Of a stretch of 52,593 nucleotides of DNA, positions 27,245-35,877 are shown piece after piece (position 1 is the first letter of the stretch; every line of letters starts with the position of its first letter). This stretch comes from Desulfobacterales bacterium. GTDB taxonomy: Bacteria; Desulfobacterota; Desulfobulbia; Desulfobulbales; VMSU01. Under the pieces are notes generated by a model. The model was not told the origin of the DNA. It did no database searches and saw only the letters and a program-made list of their open reading frames with translations. The position numbers and the translations under genes were made by a program. The stretch is from assembly GCA_011330685.1 (NCBI GenBank), contig DRPV01000249.1:1-52593 (forward strand), read 5' to 3'.

Positions 27245-28264
27245 TTAATCATGCAGAGTATAAATCTGCAGCCTTTTATTATAGGTATCACAGACGTATA
27301 ATTTCTGGGTTTTATGATCAATAAATATCCCCGATGGCAGCCAGAATTCACCCGGCCCGGTGCCGCGGCCGCCAAAGGACAGTAAATACTCACCGCGCAT
27401 ATCAAAGAGCTGCACCCGGTCAAACAGGGTATCAACCACGTATATTATTCCTTTACGGTCTACGGCAATACCCTTGGACATGGCAAAATCACCCGAGCCG
27501 TTGCCGTGATGGCCGAAGACTGCCAAAACCTTGTTGCGGGGAGAAAATATCTGCACTCGAAAATTCATGGCATCATTAACATATATCCGCCCCTCGGCGT
27601 CAGAGGCTATATGGGTAGGGAAATTGAATTCTCCCGGCTCCTTGCCCCGTTCCCCGATATGGCCGCGATAATTTCCCTGATTATCAAATATCTCCAGACG
27701 ATGAGCCGTGGTATCGGTAACATAGAGCAGATTTTTGTCCTGCCTGATGGTAAGCCCGGTTGGCCGCTTCAGGGTAGTGTTGCCAACGGCGGAAATCCCC
27801 CGCATAAAATTACCCTGCTGGTCAAAGACAAAAATCTGCCTTTGGATAGAATCAGAAACATAGAGTCGCAAATCAGCGCCGAAAATAACACTGACCGGCG
27901 ATTTAAATCTCAACTTACCTGCATGAGTTAAGAGCATATAACGCTGCTTGGCGGGAATATAGAGGTGCACTCCGGTAAGAGCGGCATCGGCAATGGCCAG
28001 GCGGCCGTCGCTGCCCACAGCCACGGCCACCGGCTTGATGATTCGGCCGCTGTCCCCGCGGCCGAATATTCTGGTAAACATCGATTCGCCGGTGGGCTTA
28101 AAGGCCGAAAGCGTTCCGTCATAGACAATTTTTGCCGGACTGGGCGGCGGCGGCCATTGTAATTTGGCTGGAGAGTTTAGTTGATAGCTCCATTTTACCG
28201 GGGCACAGGCGGTAAGAAAAAGAGCCGCCAGTATAAAAATAATATAGGCAGATAGATTTTTCAT
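27245..28264 (-). CDS. NHL-repeat beta-propeller lipoprotein
   Basis: 339 residues. The signal peptide ends in a lipobox, LFLTAC, with no Asp at +2, consistent with the outer membrane. The rest is a run of about six NHL blades, seen as repeating motifs such as F-x-x-P-[TS]-[GH]-[IL], [IL]-Y-V-[SVN]-D and RLEIFDNQGNY. NHL propellers act as protein-protein scaffolds. Its start overlaps the stop of the SurA/PpiC-like gene by 4 nt. It is a paralogue of the lipoprotein at 31677-32846. Propeller lipoproteins beside a barrel and multiheme cytochromes recur in electron-conduit clusters. Confidence 0.87.
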   Translation of the reverse strand: MKNLSAYIIFILAALFLTACAPVKWSYQLNSPAKLQWPPPPSPAKIVYDGTLSAFKPTGESMFTRIFGRGDSGRIIKPVAVAVGSDGRLAIADAALTGVHLYIPAKQRYMLLTHAGKLRFKSPVSVIFGADLRLYVSDSIQRQIFVFDQQGNFMRGISAVGNTTLKRPTGLTIRQDKNLLYVTDTTAHRLEIFDNQGNYRGHIGERGKEPGEFNFPTHIASDAEGRIYVNDAMNFRVQIFSPRNKVLAVFGHHGNGSGDFAMSKGIAVDRKGIIYVVDTLFDRVQLFDMRGEYLLSFGGRGTGPGEFWLPSGIFIDHKTQKLYVCDTYNKRLQIYTLHD

Positions 28265-29274
28265 GGTTTCAGATCCACAAATTCTATTTTAGCCCCCTTG
28301 GGCAGTTGCTGGCGCCAGGCGGCTAACAGGGCTTGCTTTTTGCGGCTTATAAGTTCATTTTTAAGATAATTCTTCACCATCTTAAAAGACTTGTTTCTGG
28401 CTGGTTTATAGCCGGTCAGCTGGACGAGATAAAAATTACCGTTCATTTTTATGGGCTTGGATATTTTATATCTCCCCAGCTTTTTGGCGGCCTCGTAGAG
28501 CTCTTTATCCGCCACCTTGTCTAAGTGGATGTTTTGCTGTACCACAAAAGTACCGTCGGCCTTCAGCTTCTCCGGATGATTATTATACTTCTTTATAATC
28601 TCACTCCGTACTTTCATGATGTGCTGTATGGTGCGTGGATTATTGGGATCGCCAAAAAAAAGAATTTTATTTACCTGCACATTCTCCGGGGCATGGAAAT
28701 AAGCCTTGCCCCGGGCGTAGGCGGTTTTGAGATCGTTATCAGTTATTTTAATCTTAGGGGCTATATTCTTTCGGATGTAGTCCCTCACCGTTAACATACG
28801 GCGGATCTGCGTCTCAAAGGCGGCGCGATTTTTCAGGCCGTTAGCCCGAAGATACTTCTGCAGGCCTTTCTTTCCCCCCATGGCCTTGATTTGAGCTTTA
28901 GTGACCTTTTTGACTTCGGAGCTGCTGATTTTAATACTTTGGGCTGCCTTTTGATAGGCCAGTTCTTCCAATATTAACTGGTTAAGGGATTCATCCTTAA
29001 TCTTTTGGGCCAGAAACGGGGTTATCTCGCGCCGTCCATAGCGCTCCATGGTCAAATCATATATTCTATCCATCAATTGGGCCATGTTAATCTTTGCCCC
29101 GTTTACCCGTGCCACAACTATGGAGGCGGCATCGCCGTGCCCCATAACCTTATCGGCTGGTTGAACAACGGGGCCGGCGGCTATAGCAGCCTGTCTGCCG
29201 GGGAATAAGCCCGCGGCCGTTATCAGCATGACGAGCCAAAAATAAAACCAGTGTTTTGCCATTTTCCGTATCAT
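28261..29274 (-). CDS. SurA/PpiC-like periplasmic chaperone with degenerate parvulin domain
   Basis: About 337 residues with an N-terminal signal segment (~10-33, FYFWLVMLITAAGLF). A SurA_N-like helical domain (ITPFLAQKIKDESLNQLILEE) is followed by a parvulin-type domain (~200-310), seen in KISKPIKMNGNFYLVQLTGY. The parvulin HIL motif reads NKILFF, so the first catalytic His is missing and isomerase activity is doubtful. It probably escorts the barrel or the apocytochromes. I use the ATG at 29274 because GGGGAA precedes it by 5 nt; 29286 is an in-frame alternative. It lies between the barrel and the second NHL gene. Confidence 0.85.
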   Translation of the reverse strand: MIRKMAKHWFYFWLVMLITAAGLFPGRQAAIAAGPVVQPADKVMGHGDAASIVVARVNGAKINMAQLMDRIYDLTMERYGRREITPFLAQKIKDESLNQLILEELAYQKAAQSIKISSSEVKKVTKAQIKAMGGKKGLQKYLRANGLKNRAAFETQIRRMLTVRDYIRKNIAPKIKITDNDLKTAYARGKAYFHAPENVQVNKILFFGDPNNPRTIQHIMKVRSEIIKKYNNHPEKLKADGTFVVQQNIHLDKVADKELYEAAKKLGRYKISKPIKMNGNFYLVQLTGYKPARNKSFKMVKNYLKNELISRKKQALLAAWRQQLPKGAKIEFVDLKP

Positions 29275-29297
29275 TATATTCCCCATAGTTTCTTGTT

Positions 29298-31661
29298 CTA
29301 AAACAAAATCCGTCTTATCTTTAAAAATATTTTTGAATTTGTATCTACCCTTCTGTTTACCTGATCGGTTGCCCCTACCTCTCCGCGTTGATCGTTAATG
29401 GAATAATTCCCGTTAAGGCTGATAGTTGTGGCACCAAATATCCAGTTTCGTTCAGCGTTGAATATATAATAGAGACTTTTGGTATTAATACCATTAGTCA
29501 AATTTTTGCTCAGGATATATCTGCCCTGGACGGAGGCTGTACATTTTATATAGGGAATAACCCCATATAGTTTCAGAGCGTTAGAGTAGGTGTCGGTATC
29601 ATCCTTCTCATAGTCTATATTCTGCCACAGGCCCTTGTCATTAAATTGATACTCGGGAGCATTGCCGCGTCGGCTGACAAGGGAGGTGGTGAGGTTATAA
29701 TGAATACCGGTCAGTGGTACCGGCCCGGAGAAAGAGATGCCGGTATTGAAATGCCATTCAACATCGTGTTTGCTCTCGGCGCTGGCATCTTCGCCGTGGG
29801 TGTCATCCCGCTTGTAGATAATCCACCAGCCGCTGTACAAATAGTTGGTTATTTTACGGCCGTCGTTATATGAGGTTTCTATATGCCACCGTCGGTCGTA
29901 AAAGTTGGTGCCTTCTAACCAGGTATAGGCGTTCTCAATCTTAAAGGGCTTTTCTGTCCATATTAAATTAACATAATCACGAGTAACCTGCGGTTGCAAG
30001 TCTTCAAAGCCTGAATTACCCTTAAGAAATTTTTCTTTGGTCAGAGAATATTCATAGGTAGACGAAAGACGATTGTCGAGCAGGCTTAAATTGACGCTGA
30101 AGCGGGTGGTGTTGGAGGAGATGGTATAATCTTCACCTGCCGGCAGGGAATAGTTTGCCCTGATCTCATAGGGGCCGCCTGTTGCCGGTAAGGCGGTAAT
30201 GTTAATTATTGGAGTATTAGCATTCCAACTCCCCTGGGACAAATTTTGCCATAATGTATTATCAATATCTTTGGTGCAGGAGTTTTGTGCATAGCAGTCG
30301 CAACTATAATGTTTGCCGCCGGTATTTGTATCGCTGTGGTTAATATCACAGACCGCTACGGTAATGGTAGGAGGGTCAGCGTTAGGTTTAATATTAAAAG
30401 TAATGGGAAATGGCCCGGCTGAGGTGAAATTGCCGGGAATTACATCTGTGTAAGATGGTGTTCCCTGTTGCCCGGTAATCAGCAGGTCGTTGGAGGTTCT
30501 GGCTGTCAGATAACCGCCGAAGAGCCGTTTGCGGTAGTCAATGGACAAATTATAATCCTGGGTCTTGGTTCTGTCGCTCTCAGAATTTTTATTTCTCCAA
30601 CCGATTTTAAGCTGGGTAAACAGACTTTCATAAAGGCGGTGATTCAGTTTGGCATTGAGATACTCATTTTCATCATAAGTGGACAGCCAGTCCCTGGTCT
30701 GATCTAGATCACGGTTAGAGTCATCCTGGCGGTCAACGCTCATTTCTATTTTTGAACTCATATTCCAGGGCAGATGAATCTTGATATTCTGGATGAATGA
30801 TTTATGAGCGGAGATATTACTGGGCAACGTCTCACCGCTGACAAGATCATTATCGGTATGAGAGACCGAGTAATTGCCGGAGCTTAAAAAATCAAAATTT
30901 TTATAGGTTAAGGTGCCGGAGAGCCGTAGAAAGTTGTTGGCGCTGGAGTTGTTTCCTGTCAGTGACGACAGCGGTTTCTGGTCGGTTTCATTTTTTTGAA
31001 TTCGATGGGAGGCGGCGCCATTTACCGAATACCCCTTACCCTTGTAGGAGGAGCTTATATTGACGGTATCGTTTGTCGCCCAGCGTTTAGCCGTGCCGCC
31101 GATACCGCTGTTATCTTCTGTGGTAGACTTGTAATGGCTGTAACCAAGACGGGCGGAGAGTGGGGTCAGGCGGTAATTAAGGGCACTGTCTCCCTGGAAG
31201 ATCGTTTCGTGGGTATTACTGTCGCCATAAACTGAAGTAATAAAAGGACGGCTCTCGGAAATATGGAAATCCAGGTTGAGATGTTTTCTTCTCAATACCA
31301 GGCCCGCCAGATCAAAATCAATCCCATCACCTTTATTTACCTGCCAGCCGTCATCCTGTTCATTCGTATGGGTGTTACGATCAGTCTCTCCGGCAAAATC
31401 TAAAGTGAAGATCAGCAGATCAGGATTGTAAATATAGCCCAGGCTGGAAAAATCAAGGGTAGCCCTGACCTCCTTGTTGCGGCTCAGGGTTTCTCTATCC
31501 TGGCTTTTGTCTTTAGAGGTATGGGAGATAAAACGGTAATCATAGCTTAAGCCGCTGGTGGAATACCAGATGGTGGGCACAAATTGCCGCCAGGCGGCAC
31601 GGGCCGTGGCTGCGGGCAGCAGTAATGCCAGAGCCAGATATCTGAGCCGTAAGGGAATCAC
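29298..31661 (-). CDS. Outer-membrane beta-barrel protein, candidate porin of an electron conduit
   Basis: 787 residues. The signal peptide is short (~1-22, cleavage at ARA-A) and the chain ends in Phe (RRILF), typical for BamA-assembled barrels. The body is dominated by alternating polar and aromatic strands with Asp-, Asn- and Ser-rich loops and almost no long hydrophobic helices, as in MtrB/PioB-like porins. One loop region (~438-462) has four Cys (CDINHSD..., SCDCYAQNSC). It lies between the first NHL lipoprotein and the SurA-like chaperone. By analogy with porin-cytochrome systems it would shield a cytochrome crossing the outer membrane. I cannot assign it to MtrB, OmbB or another named family. 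Confidence 0.8.
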   Translation of the reverse strand: MIPLRLRYLALALLLPAATARAAWRQFVPTIWYSTSGLSYDYRFISHTSKDKSQDRETLSRNKEVRATLDFSSLGYIYNPDLLIFTLDFAGETDRNTHTNEQDDGWQVNKGDGIDFDLAGLVLRRKHLNLDFHISESRPFITSVYGDSNTHETIFQGDSALNYRLTPLSARLGYSHYKSTTEDNSGIGGTAKRWATNDTVNISSSYKGKGYSVNGAASHRIQKNETDQKPLSSLTGNNSSANNFLRLSGTLTYKNFDFLSSGNYSVSHTDNDLVSGETLPSNISAHKSFIQNIKIHLPWNMSSKIEMSVDRQDDSNRDLDQTRDWLSTYDENEYLNAKLNHRLYESLFTQLKIGWRNKNSESDRTKTQDYNLSIDYRKRLFGGYLTARTSNDLLITGQQGTPSYTDVIPGNFTSAGPFPITFNIKPNADPPTITVAVCDINHSDTNTGGKHYSCDCYAQNSCTKDIDNTLWQNLSQGSWNANTPIINITALPATGGPYEIRANYSLPAGEDYTISSNTTRFSVNLSLLDNRLSSTYEYSLTKEKFLKGNSGFEDLQPQVTRDYVNLIWTEKPFKIENAYTWLEGTNFYDRRWHIETSYNDGRKITNYLYSGWWIIYKRDDTHGEDASAESKHDVEWHFNTGISFSGPVPLTGIHYNLTTSLVSRRGNAPEYQFNDKGLWQNIDYEKDDTDTYSNALKLYGVIPYIKCTASVQGRYILSKNLTNGINTKSLYYIFNAERNWIFGATTISLNGNYSINDQRGEVGATDQVNRRVDTNSKIFLKIRRILF

Positions 31662-31676
31662 TGTTTTAGTAAAAAG

Positions 31677-32846
31677 TTATTCAGCCGCCCCGTTTTTACG
31701 TCTCAGCTCTCTCATGTATTTATCCAATAATTCCTGATCGGAGGGATAAGTTTTGCCCGTCATTTTGCCAAAGCCATAGACGTTGATAGCGCTGTAGGGA
31801 TGGAACTGATTGGCAACGATAATCAGGTATTGAATTTGAAAGCCGGGGGCGGCATATTGTTTAAAATAATCAACGCTGTCATAGTTAATTGCCACCCCGG
31901 CCGGCAGATTCATAGAGCCTGGTTTGTCCAGTGGCAGATTGCCGAAGGCAGTCAGCACCTGGCCGTTGGCGGCAAAGACCTGGACGTTGTTAAAGGCGGC
32001 GTCGGCCACATATATTCGCCCGTCATGATCAATGGCAATACCCTTGGGGCGGCCGAAGTGGCCAAAGCTGCTGCCGGCGCTGCCAAGATATCCCCGGTAA
32101 TGACCATCACGGTCATATTTGACAACCTGGAAACGTCCCATATCCACGACATACATATAGCCCTCCTGGTCGAAGGCGATATCCACCGGGATACGTAATC
32201 TGGTATTTTCTTCTCCCGAATTGCCGATACTGTCAATTACGTTGCCGCTTTGTATGTCAAAAACCTGTACCCGGCCTTTGTTGTGAGTACCGTCAACCAC
32301 AAACAGGTTACTGCCATATACCGCGACGGCCACCGGCTTCCAGTTATCAGGATTGGAATAGCTTTTGACAAAAAAGTCGTGTTTGTCATATTTAAGAACC
32401 TGCGAACGAGCTGGGTCAACAACATATTTATTTCCCTTTTTATCAAGGGCTATATTCAGGGGCTCCACTAATTTGCCCATACCCTGCGCTCCGCTGAGGG
32501 GGGCAAATATCCGCTTGGCCAGATTAAAGGTGAAGACGGTGTTCATGGAGTCACAGACATAGAGAATATCGTTCTGCATAGCTACTCCATAGGGCTTTTT
32601 GAAGACAAAGCCCTTGCGGCCCCGTACCCCGATAAAGGCGGCCAGACCACTGGCTTTTTTAGCAAAATCAGCCGAGCCGTTAAAGCTGCGGAGAAATTGA
32701 TAACGCGGTAGAGACGGAGCCGGCGGGAAAAAGGTAGGGGGTTGTTTCTTTTGAGGAGCAGTTGAGGGTATGCAGCCGGACAGGGCAAAAAAGCTGAGCA
32801 GAATCCCGGCCAGTATATATATATTACGGGCATCCTTTCTAAGCAT
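31677..32846 (-). CDS. NHL-repeat beta-propeller lipoprotein, first gene of the conduit operon
   Basis: 389 residues. The lipobox is FALSGC with Ile at +2, so outer-membrane sorting is likely. About six NHL blades are visible (e.g. IALDKKGNKYVVD, DIAFDQEGYMYVVD, GIAIDHDGRIYVAD). AAGGAG lies upstream of the ATG, and a sigma-70-like promoter is placed at 32936-32963. The paralogue at 27245 closes the other side of the porin-chaperone pair, so two propellers frame the barrel gene. Confidence 0.88.
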   Translation of the reverse strand: MLRKDARNIYILAGILLSFFALSGCIPSTAPQKKQPPTFFPPAPSLPRYQFLRSFNGSADFAKKASGLAAFIGVRGRKGFVFKKPYGVAMQNDILYVCDSMNTVFTFNLAKRIFAPLSGAQGMGKLVEPLNIALDKKGNKYVVDPARSQVLKYDKHDFFVKSYSNPDNWKPVAVAVYGSNLFVVDGTHNKGRVQVFDIQSGNVIDSIGNSGEENTRLRIPVDIAFDQEGYMYVVDMGRFQVVKYDRDGHYRGYLGSAGSSFGHFGRPKGIAIDHDGRIYVADAAFNNVQVFAANGQVLTAFGNLPLDKPGSMNLPAGVAINYDSVDYFKQYAAPGFQIQYLIIVANQFHPYSAINVYGFGKMTGKTYPSDQELLDKYMRELRRKNGAAE

Positions 32847-32935
32847 CGGTTAAACTCCTTAACTATGAGTTAAATTGATTAAAAACAGGGGGCAGGCGCA
32901 CGTACCAATAATCGCCGAATGTCATAAATTCAGAG

Positions 32936-32963
32936 AGTATAACGTAATCCCGGTTATTTGCAA
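32936..32963 (-). promoter_or_regulatory. Sigma-70-type promoter of the conduit operon
   Basis: On the minus strand, TTGCAA (32958-32963), a 16 nt spacer and TATACT (32936-32941) lie ~90 nt upstream of the first NHL lipoprotein. The -10 matches five of six positions. The 158 nt between the two divergent starts holds nothing else obvious. Confidence 0.45.
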
Positions 32964-33004
32964 AGCCGTTTTGTCTGTGGGGATTGCGCCTTAAAAAAAT
33001 AGAA

Positions 33005-34699
33005 ATGAAAAAAAGAAGAAAAACGGTCTCTCTCGCGTCCTCACCACGGGTGTTGACCGCCCAGGCTGAAGGGCACCTCAAGGCTGGTCGTTTGGAACAG
33101 GCGGCCCTGTGCTATGAAAAATTATTACATAAAACCCCAAAAGATTTTATGCTCTGCAATCAACTGGGGATTGTCTATGACGGACTGGGTGAATGGCAGC
33201 GGGCCGCCTTCTGGTATCGGAAAACTGTTGCCTTGCAGCCGGGAATGGCTGAGGCCCATTATAATCTGGCCAATGTTCTGCATCAACAGGGAAAAGACAA
33301 CGAGGCCATAAAGGCTTACCAGCGGACGCTGGCCATAGATAAGCATAATCTGTCGGCCTGGAACAATATGGCCGCCATTCTTTATGATCAGGGGCGTATG
33401 GCCGAGACGCTGTCCTGCTTTAAGGAGGCCATGTTGGTGTTCCCGGATAATCCAGGTCTGCACAGTGCCTGTCTCGCGGCTCTTAATTATATGCCGGGGA
33501 TAAGCCGGGCCGAGGAGGCCCGGGCGGCAAAGGAATGGTGGGTTAGGCATGGCCGTGGGCGGCGCTGCCGGTATATCTTCACAAATTCGTCAGATACTGA
33601 ACGTGTTCTGCGGGTGGGTATAGTGTCCCCCGATCTTCGGGATCATTCGGTAAGCTATTTTCTGCGGCCCTTGCTCCGCGATCATGACTCGCGGCAGATA
33701 AGCATTTTCTGTTACGCCAATGTCAGCCGCCCTGACTCTGTTACGGCCGAGCTTAAGCTATTGAGCCCTTACTGGCGCGATATAAGCACACTTGACACCG
33801 GTCAAGCCGTTCGGGCCATAGTCAATGACCGGATAGATATTCTTGTTGATCTAGCCGGGCATATGACCGGCAGTCGTTTAGATATATTTGCCTGCCAGGC
33901 CGCGCCGCTCCAGATGAGTTGGCTGGGCTATCCCAATACCACCGGTCTGCCCACTATTCATTACCGTCTTACTGATTATGAGGTTGATCCGCCCGCCGAC
34001 AGTGAGCCTTTTTACAGTGAGACCCTGCTCCGTCTCTCCGTCTTTCTTTGCTATGAACCGCCGGATTTAGACATATACCCGGTGGAGCCGCCCTGTCTGC
34101 GGAATAAATATATAACCTTCGGTTCCCTTAACAATCCGGCTAAGATCTCCCCGCCGCTGGTTGAGCTCTGGGCTGCTGTCCTGAAAAAAACTAAAGGTTC
34201 CCGGCTGTTACTGAAGGGAGTAAGTCTTGATCATCACGAGACGAGAGAGCGTATGCGGCGGCTTTTTGCCGTTCATGGTATCGAGGCCGGTCGTCTTGTT
34301 CTCAGGGGTTATACGCCGGGCCGCTTCGAGCATCTCCTTACATATAATGAGGTGGATATCGCCCTGGATACCATTCCATACAACGGCACAACCACAACTT
34401 GTGAGGCCCTGTGGATGGGGGTGCCGGTTATTACCATGCGTGGCGACCGTCATGCCGCCCGAGTGGGGTCAAGTATCATGGGCCGGGTTGCCGGATCGAA
34501 ATTTTGCGCTGTGGATCGTGCGGAATACCTCTCCCTGTCTTTTAATCTGGCCCAAGACAAAAAACGTCTGCAAAGCCTGCGGAAAGAGCTTCGTTCCCAG
34601 CTTTTAAGCTCTGAACTCTGTCGGCGCGCCTCTTTTTGCCGCCGATTCGAGAATATTTGCCGCCGAATCTGGCAGCAATGGTGCGCCGAAACCGCTTAG
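33005..34699 (+). CDS. TPR-containing GT41 (O-GlcNAc transferase-like) glycosyltransferase 1
   Basis: About 564 residues with no signal peptide, so cytoplasmic. Roughly four TPR repeats (~20-150) are followed by a SPINDLY/OGT catalytic region. VGIVSPDLRDHSVSYFL has the His equivalent to the OGT catalytic-base region. DLAGHMTGSR, QMSWLGYPNTTGL, FGSLNNPAKISP (the UDP-binding Lys region) and CEALWMGVPVITMRG follow. GT41 enzymes transfer a sugar to Ser, Thr or Asn of polypeptides. The start is uncertain: ATG at 33005 is used, and TTG at 32984 follows GGGG. The next gene is the OmcE-like tetraheme cytochrome, and a paralogue lies at 38151. Confidence 0.88.
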   Translation: MKKRRKTVSLASSPRVLTAQAEGHLKAGRLEQAALCYEKLLHKTPKDFMLCNQLGIVYDGLGEWQRAAFWYRKTVALQPGMAEAHYNLANVLHQQGKDNEAIKAYQRTLAIDKHNLSAWNNMAAILYDQGRMAETLSCFKEAMLVFPDNPGLHSACLAALNYMPGISRAEEARAAKEWWVRHGRGRRCRYIFTNSSDTERVLRVGIVSPDLRDHSVSYFLRPLLRDHDSRQISIFCYANVSRPDSVTAELKLLSPYWRDISTLDTGQAVRAIVNDRIDILVDLAGHMTGSRLDIFACQAAPLQMSWLGYPNTTGLPTIHYRLTDYEVDPPADSEPFYSETLLRLSVFLCYEPPDLDIYPVEPPCLRNKYITFGSLNNPAKISPPLVELWAAVLKKTKGSRLLLKGVSLDHHETRERMRRLFAVHGIEAGRLVLRGYTPGRFEHLLTYNEVDIALDTIPYNGTTTTCEALWMGVPVITMRGDRHAARVGSSIMGRVAGSKFCAVDRAEYLSLSFNLAQDKKRLQSLRKELRSQLLSSELCRRASFCRRFENICRRIWQQWCAETA

Positions 34700-34725
34700 T
34701 CTGCCTTGATATGAAGATTATGGGG

Positions 34726-34749
34726 ATTTTCGCCCAAGGTGGGGAAAAT
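34726..34749 (+). terminator. Possible weak hairpin after glycosyltransferase 1
   Basis: ATTTTCGCCC and GGGGAAAAT form an 8-9 bp stem with one mismatch around an AAGGT loop, 27 nt after the glycosyltransferase stop. No T-run follows, so it may be an attenuator or an mRNA end stabiliser rather than a true terminator. Confidence 0.3.
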
Positions 34750-34899
34750 AACTCCAGGTAAGAGTGCTTTTGGCCTTATGTGTTGGGAATCCGTATTCTG
34801 GGCTTTAGATAATGGCAGGACTTGTGATACAGCGTAACACATTGTTCTTATGGCGGAAAACTACTTTCTAAGCATTAAAAAATAATAAAAAAGTTTGTT

Positions 34900-34915
34900 T
34901 GGCATGCCTGGTGCA
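34900..34915 (+). promoter_or_regulatory. Sigma-54-type (-24/-12) promoter of the OmcE-like cytochrome
   Basis: TGGCATG-CCTG-GTGCA fits the RpoN consensus TGGCACG-N4-TTGCW, with GG (34901-34902) and GC (34913-34914) exactly 10 nt apart. The preceding 30 nt are AT-rich, as is usual for IHF-assisted promoters. The predicted start is at about 34926, leaving a ~67 nt leader. It is the only good RpoN match I found in the larger intergenic gaps. The rest of 34700-34992 contains only the weak hairpin at 34726. Confidence 0.65.
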
Positions 34916-34992
34916 TTAAAAAAGGTTGCAAGGCGATTAGGTTTGATTTATTTAAACATGATTATCAATCATTTTTACAAGGAGAAACAAAA

Positions 34993-35790
34993 ATGAAAAA
35001 AACATTATTTATCGGACTGGCCCTGGGGATTGGTGTTTTTGCCCTGTCAATGTCGAGCGGTACCGCTATGGCGAATCTTACCGGTGGTGAGGGTATTGTC
35101 GGCTCTTCCCATGATTTAAGTGCCGCAGCATATGGCGATGCTCAGAGCCGGATCTGCGTGTTCTGTCATCATCCTCATAATGCTCATAAGACAGACGCAA
35201 ACCTTACTTACAGCCCGTTGTGGAACCATGATGTAACAACGAATGCCGGCAGCTTCACAACATATAATAACGGTAATGGCCCCACCTCTGGTCGTAATGC
35301 CCTGAATGCTACTATTGGTCAACCTGGTGGTGTTTCTCTGCTTTGCCTGTCTTGTCATGACGGATCTGTGGCCCTGAATGCTTACTCCAATACGCAAGCC
35401 GGCGGTAGTGCACCTGGTGCGGGGGATCAGTTTATTAACAGCGGCTCTTTGCATCCTGGGGATAACGCCTATACCATTGGTAAAGGCGGTGATTTAAGCA
35501 ATCATCATCCCATCGGTTTTAATTATTATGAGGCCATGGATAATGATCCTGAAATCGCCAATGTAACCAAACAGATGACCTCCAGCACCAAGATTAAAGA
35601 CCTGCTTTATGGCGGTACCCAGTTTGAGTGTGTATCCTGCCATGACGTTCATAATACCCAGAATGCCTCTGGAGCTGAGCGTTTTCTGTGGAAGTCTAAC
35701 GACCATTCTAATTTCTGTCTGACTTGTCACGAGAAGGGTTCTACTCACACTAATCCTAACTGGGCTGTAGCTACTGCTACTGCACCGTAA
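34993..35790 (+). CDS. Secreted OmcE-like tetraheme c-type cytochrome, candidate nanowire subunit
   Basis: 265 residues. Signal peptide 1-27 (cleavage at AMA-N). Four hemes sit at CVFCH (55-59), CLSCH (118-122), CVSCH (213-217) and CLTCH (242-246), with many extra His for bis-His ligation (SSHDLS, HHPHNAH, LWNHD, NHHPIGFN). The layout SSHDLS...CVFCHHPHNA...LWNH...QPGGVSLLCLSCHDG fits what I remember of OmcE, the filament-forming tetraheme cytochrome of Geobacter. Linkers are rich in Ser, Thr, Asn and Gly. AAGGAG lies 8 nt before the ATG. A sigma-54-type promoter and a strong terminator bracket it, so it is probably monocistronic and highly expressed. Filament formation is inferred, not shown. 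Confidence 0.85.
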   Translation: MKKTLFIGLALGIGVFALSMSSGTAMANLTGGEGIVGSSHDLSAAAYGDAQSRICVFCHHPHNAHKTDANLTYSPLWNHDVTTNAGSFTTYNNGNGPTSGRNALNATIGQPGGVSLLCLSCHDGSVALNAYSNTQAGGSAPGAGDQFINSGSLHPGDNAYTIGKGGDLSNHHPIGFNYYEAMDNDPEIANVTKQMTSSTKIKDLLYGGTQFECVSCHDVHNTQNASGAERFLWKSNDHSNFCLTCHEKGSTHTNPNWAVATATAP

Positions 35791-35823
35791 TTAAGTTTAA
35801 CTGCAAAACCTGTAGACAATAAA

Positions 35824-35859
35824 GGGGGCAGAACTTAAAAAGAGTTCTGCCCCCTTTTT
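35824..35859 (+). terminator. Strong rho-independent terminator of the tetraheme cytochrome
   Basis: Perfect 12 bp stem GGGGGCAGAACT / AGTTCTGCCCCC with a 7 nt loop and five T residues, 34 nt after the stop codon. Confidence 0.92.
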
Positions 35860-35877
35860 GTGCCGTTTTGTTTTATC

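Noticed and set aside
33125-33550. Open frames antisense to the two TPR glycosyltransferase genes
   Set aside because: They are shadows of long, domain-containing genes with no independent start signals.
34993-35790. Assignment of the tetraheme cytochrome as OmcS or OmcZ
   Set aside because: It has four hemes; OmcS has six and OmcZ eight. The motif order fits OmcE-type better, but I leave the gene symbol blank.
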